Below, piece after piece: positions 61,895 to 64,000 of a DNA stretch of 64,000 bases; within the stretch, counting starts at the first letter, position 1; every line of letters starts with the position of its first letter. The notes below the pieces were generated by a model, which saw nothing but the letters and a program-made list of their open reading frames with translations, searched no databases and was not told where the DNA came from. This stretch comes from Aurantibacter_A sp039941195 (lineage in GTDB: Bacteria; Bacteroidota; Bacteroidia; Flavobacteriales; Flavobacteriaceae). The stretch is from contig NZ_JBDVFA010000103.1 in assembly GCF_039941195.1 (NCBI RefSeq), forward strand, positions 32,771 through 96,770. The letters are read 5' to 3'. The translations under genes and the position numbers were made by a program.

Positions 61895-63985
61895 ATGCAA
61901 AGTTTTAGATCAGAAATAGAGAATCCAATTGTTGAGAAGGATATAATCGAATTAGCCAATAAAATCGATATGTTCCATAACGGTAAGATTGACGAAGAAA
62001 AATTTCGTAGTCTACGTTTAGCAAGAGGAGTTTACGGACAGCGTCAAGAAGGCGTACAGATGATTCGTATTAAATTACCTTATGGTAAGGTCTCATCAGA
62101 GCAATTAAGAACTATATCTGATGTTTCTGAAGAATATTCTCGAGGTCGTTTACACATTACCACGCGGCAAGATATTCAAATTCACTATGTAGATTTAAAT
62201 AGAACTCCAGAATTATGGGCCCATTTAGAAGAATCAGATATAACCTTACGTGAGGCCTGTGGAAATACCGTCCGTAATGTAACAGCTAGTGAAACTGCAG
62301 GAATCGATGTTGATGAACCTTTCGATGTTTCTCCATATGCGCATGCTTTATTCGAATATTTCTTAAGAAATCCAATTAGTCAGGAATTGGGAAGAAAATT
62401 TAAAGTTTCCTTTTCTTCTAGCGATGCAGATACAGGACTTTCGTACATGCATGATTTGGGCTTTATTGCTAAAATTGAAAATGGAGAAATAGGTTTTAAA
62501 GTAATGCTTGGTGGTGGATTAGGTTCCCAACCAAGACATGCAGATGAATTGTACACTTTTTTAGCTGCAGATAAAATTATTCCTTTAATGGAAGGCGTAG
62601 TTCGTGTTTTTGATAGATACGGGGAGCGAAAAAGTAGAGCAAAAGCACGTTTGAAATTCTTATTGAAAGATTTAGGATTAGACGGTTTTAAAGCGTTACT
62701 AGAAGAAGAGCAAATAGCTGTTCCTATGAAAACTTTTCCTATTGATGCGACTGCCTACCCAAAAGTTAAAATTGCAGAGGTTGCAACACCAGAGGTAATT
62801 ATTGAAGATCAAGCAGAATTTGAAAGTTGGAAATCGACAAATATTATCCCTCAAAAGCAAGAAGGATATGTTGCAATCGGTATTAAAGTTCTTTTAGGTG
62901 ATTTTTACCTTAAGGAAGCAAGAGCATTAGCTGACTTGGTTGAAAAGTATGCAGCTGATGAAATTCGACTAAGCTTGCGTCAGAATATTGTTGTGCCGTA
63001 TGTGAAAGAAGAATTGGTTCCTTTTTTCTATACGGAACTTAAAAAATTAGGTTTTACTGAAGCGGGTTATGATAAGGCTATCGATATAACAGCATGTCCT
63101 GGTACCGATACCTGTAATTTAGGTATTGCTAGTAGTACAGGTATTGCTGAAGAGTTGGAACGAGTAATGAAAATTGAATACCCTGACTATATTAATAATC
63201 CTGATGTGGTTATTAAAATTAGTGGATGTATGAATGCTTGTGGTCAACACAATATGGCAAATATTGGATTTCAAGGGATGTCTGTTCGTACAAAAGATAA
63301 ATTAGTTGCACCAGCACTACAAGTTTTATTAGGTGGTGGAAATATAGGTAACGGTAACGGTAGGTTTGCAGATAAGGTTGTAAAAATACCTAGTAAAAGA
63401 GGTCCAGAGGCATTACGATTAATTTTAAATGATTTTGATGCAAATGGAGGTGAATTATCATTTCCAGATTATTATGCTGAAAAAGGTGAGCATTATTTTT
63501 ATGATTTCTTGAAAGATTTAACAAGTGTAGATAATTTAACTGCAGATGATTTTATCGATTGGGGAAATTCTGAAGAATACGTAAAAGCTATTGGAGTAGG
63601 TGAATGTGCAGGTGTAGTAATTGATTTAATCGCAACACTTTTGTTTGAAAGTGAAGAGAAAATACAAACAGCGCAAACTACCTTAGATGAAGGTAAATGG
63701 GCTGCGAGTATTTATCATTCCTATTCTTCTATGGTGAATACTGCTAAAGCAATACTAACTTCTGAGAATCAGAAAACAAATACGCATGCCGGTATCATTA
63801 AAGATTTTGATGAAAAATTTATTGCTAATAATAGAATTTCATTAGATAGAGGTTTTGAAGAATTTATCCTTCAAATTAATAAAAATGAGCCGACAGAAGC
63901 GTTTGCTAAAAATTATATTGCTGATGCAAAAAACTTTTTAGAAGCTGTTGCTCAATTTAGAAAGCAAGAATTGGCCGAGGTATAG
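61895..63985 (+). CDS. Nitrite/sulfite reductase, ferredoxin-type, with C-terminal HEPN domain
   Basis: A 696-residue siroheme enzyme: two ferredoxin-like half domains (RSLRLARGVYGQRQEGVQM; LHITTRQDIQIHYV), and the siroheme/4Fe-4S motifs with Cys401 and Cys407 (TACPGTDTCNLG) and Cys445 and Cys449 (SGCMNACGQHN). The C-terminal ~100 residues (about 590-696) are helical with a HEPN-like pattern (YHSYSSMVNTAKAILTSE). By context it is the sulfite reductase of sulfate assimilation. The ATG is three bases after cysH, and another gene begins four bases after the stop, consistent with an operon. Confidence 0.9.
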   Translation: MQSFRSEIENPIVEKDIIELANKIDMFHNGKIDEEKFRSLRLARGVYGQRQEGVQMIRIKLPYGKVSSEQLRTISDVSEEYSRGRLHITTRQDIQIHYVDLNRTPELWAHLEESDITLREACGNTVRNVTASETAGIDVDEPFDVSPYAHALFEYFLRNPISQELGRKFKVSFSSSDADTGLSYMHDLGFIAKIENGEIGFKVMLGGGLGSQPRHADELYTFLAADKIIPLMEGVVRVFDRYGERKSRAKARLKFLLKDLGLDGFKALLEEEQIAVPMKTFPIDATAYPKVKIAEVATPEVIIEDQAEFESWKSTNIIPQKQEGYVAIGIKVLLGDFYLKEARALADLVEKYAADEIRLSLRQNIVVPYVKEELVPFFYTELKKLGFTEAGYDKAIDITACPGTDTCNLGIASSTGIAEELERVMKIEYPDYINNPDVVIKISGCMNACGQHNMANIGFQGMSVRTKDKLVAPALQVLLGGGNIGNGNGRFADKVVKIPSKRGPEALRLILNDFDANGGELSFPDYYAEKGEHYFYDFLKDLTSVDNLTADDFIDWGNSEEYVKAIGVGECAGVVIDLIATLLFESEEKIQTAQTTLDEGKWAASIYHSYSSMVNTAKAILTSENQKTNTHAGIIKDFDEKFIANNRISLDRGFEEFILQINKNEPTEAFAKNYIADAKNFLEAVAQFRKQELAEV

Positions 63986-63988
63986 ATA

Positions 63989-64000
63989 ATGAATAACAAG
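63989..64000 (+). CDS. Start of a further operon gene (cut by window edge)
   Basis: ATG at 63989 opens MNNK and runs off the window, four bases after the sulfite reductase stop. A siroheme-biosynthesis gene such as uroporphyrinogen-III methyltransferase would be typical here in Flavobacteria, but only four codons are visible, so this is context only. Confidence 0.3.

Noticed and set aside
1..64000. tRNA, rRNA, CRISPR, insertion sequence, integron or phage genes
   Set aside because: None found: no repeat-spacer arrays, no transposase or integrase motifs, no cloverleaf-like segment in any gap, and no composition shift at strand changes.

Overview
The window is a compact, AT-rich chromosomal segment from a member of the Bacteroidota, almost certainly a Flavobacteriaceae. 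This rests on the protein families present (DUF5686/carboxypeptidase-regulatory protein, 2TM-domain protein, OstA-like protein, PafA-type phosphatase, GH3 family, a MetX-aspartokinase-homoserine dehydrogenase fusion). It also rests on repeated matches to the phylum's sigma-A minus-7 element TAnnTTTG upstream of genes, with little Shine-Dalgarno signal. No rRNA, tRNA, CRISPR, prophage or insertion sequence was seen, and the strand switches look like ordinary housekeeping gene clusters.

Layout. 1-2.8 kb: an AraC regulator cut by the left edge, a divergent MFS transporter, a second AraC regulator and a DUF1905 protein. 2.9-8.5 kb (minus strand): a DNA-repair-like block with a TIGR03915-type protein, a 55-codon ORF, a radical-SAM/HhH protein, a photolyase-like protein of the Fe-S type that lacks the Fe-S cysteines, a DUF4174 protein and a DUF3095 cyclase-like protein. 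8.7-25.5 kb: mostly minus-strand genes, including a cysteine-less ArsC-like protein, a metalloprotease, GH3, a DJ-1/PfpI protein, an M14-type deacylase, a DUF349 coiled-coil protein, aroE, two tandem DUF368 (PopT-type) transporters, a TPR protein, a class III aminotransferase and an OstA/LPS-transport protein. 25.6-41.9 kb: SprT-like, manC, DUF389, Mla-type ABC genes, PafA-like phosphatase, murI, folA, thyA, a CNT nucleoside transporter, a DUF151 nuclease, etfAB and pdhB. 42.1-52.9 kb: DUF5686, soluble and membrane pyrophosphatases side by side, TonB, an App1-like phosphatase, a deoxynucleoside kinase and a large COG5610-like HAD protein.

53-64 kb is a coherent sulfur-amino-acid region, all on the plus strand: metK behind a structured leader, a clear SAM-I riboswitch in front of metY, a trifunctional MetX-AK-HSD gene, metZ, an Rrf2 regulator, two matching operator-like palindromes, cysH, a ferredoxin-type sulfite reductase with a HEPN tail, and the first codons of one more gene. 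The logic is: aspartate to homoserine to O-acetylhomoserine (fusion protein), sulfide from PAPS (CysH and sulfite reductase), sulfide plus acylhomoserine to homocysteine (MetY/MetZ), and methionine to SAM (MetK). SAM feeds back through the riboswitch, and cysteine or sulfur status probably acts through the Rrf2 protein.

The least explained signals are non-coding: the folded leader of metK, the array of three GGA-N5-TCC sites in front of the radical-SAM gene, the twin palindromes in front of cysH, and a start-codon-occluding hairpin between the SAM-I aptamer and metY. I did not find a clearly new multi-gene defence or mobile system. All calls come from reading the sequence and from memory of protein families; no database search was run.
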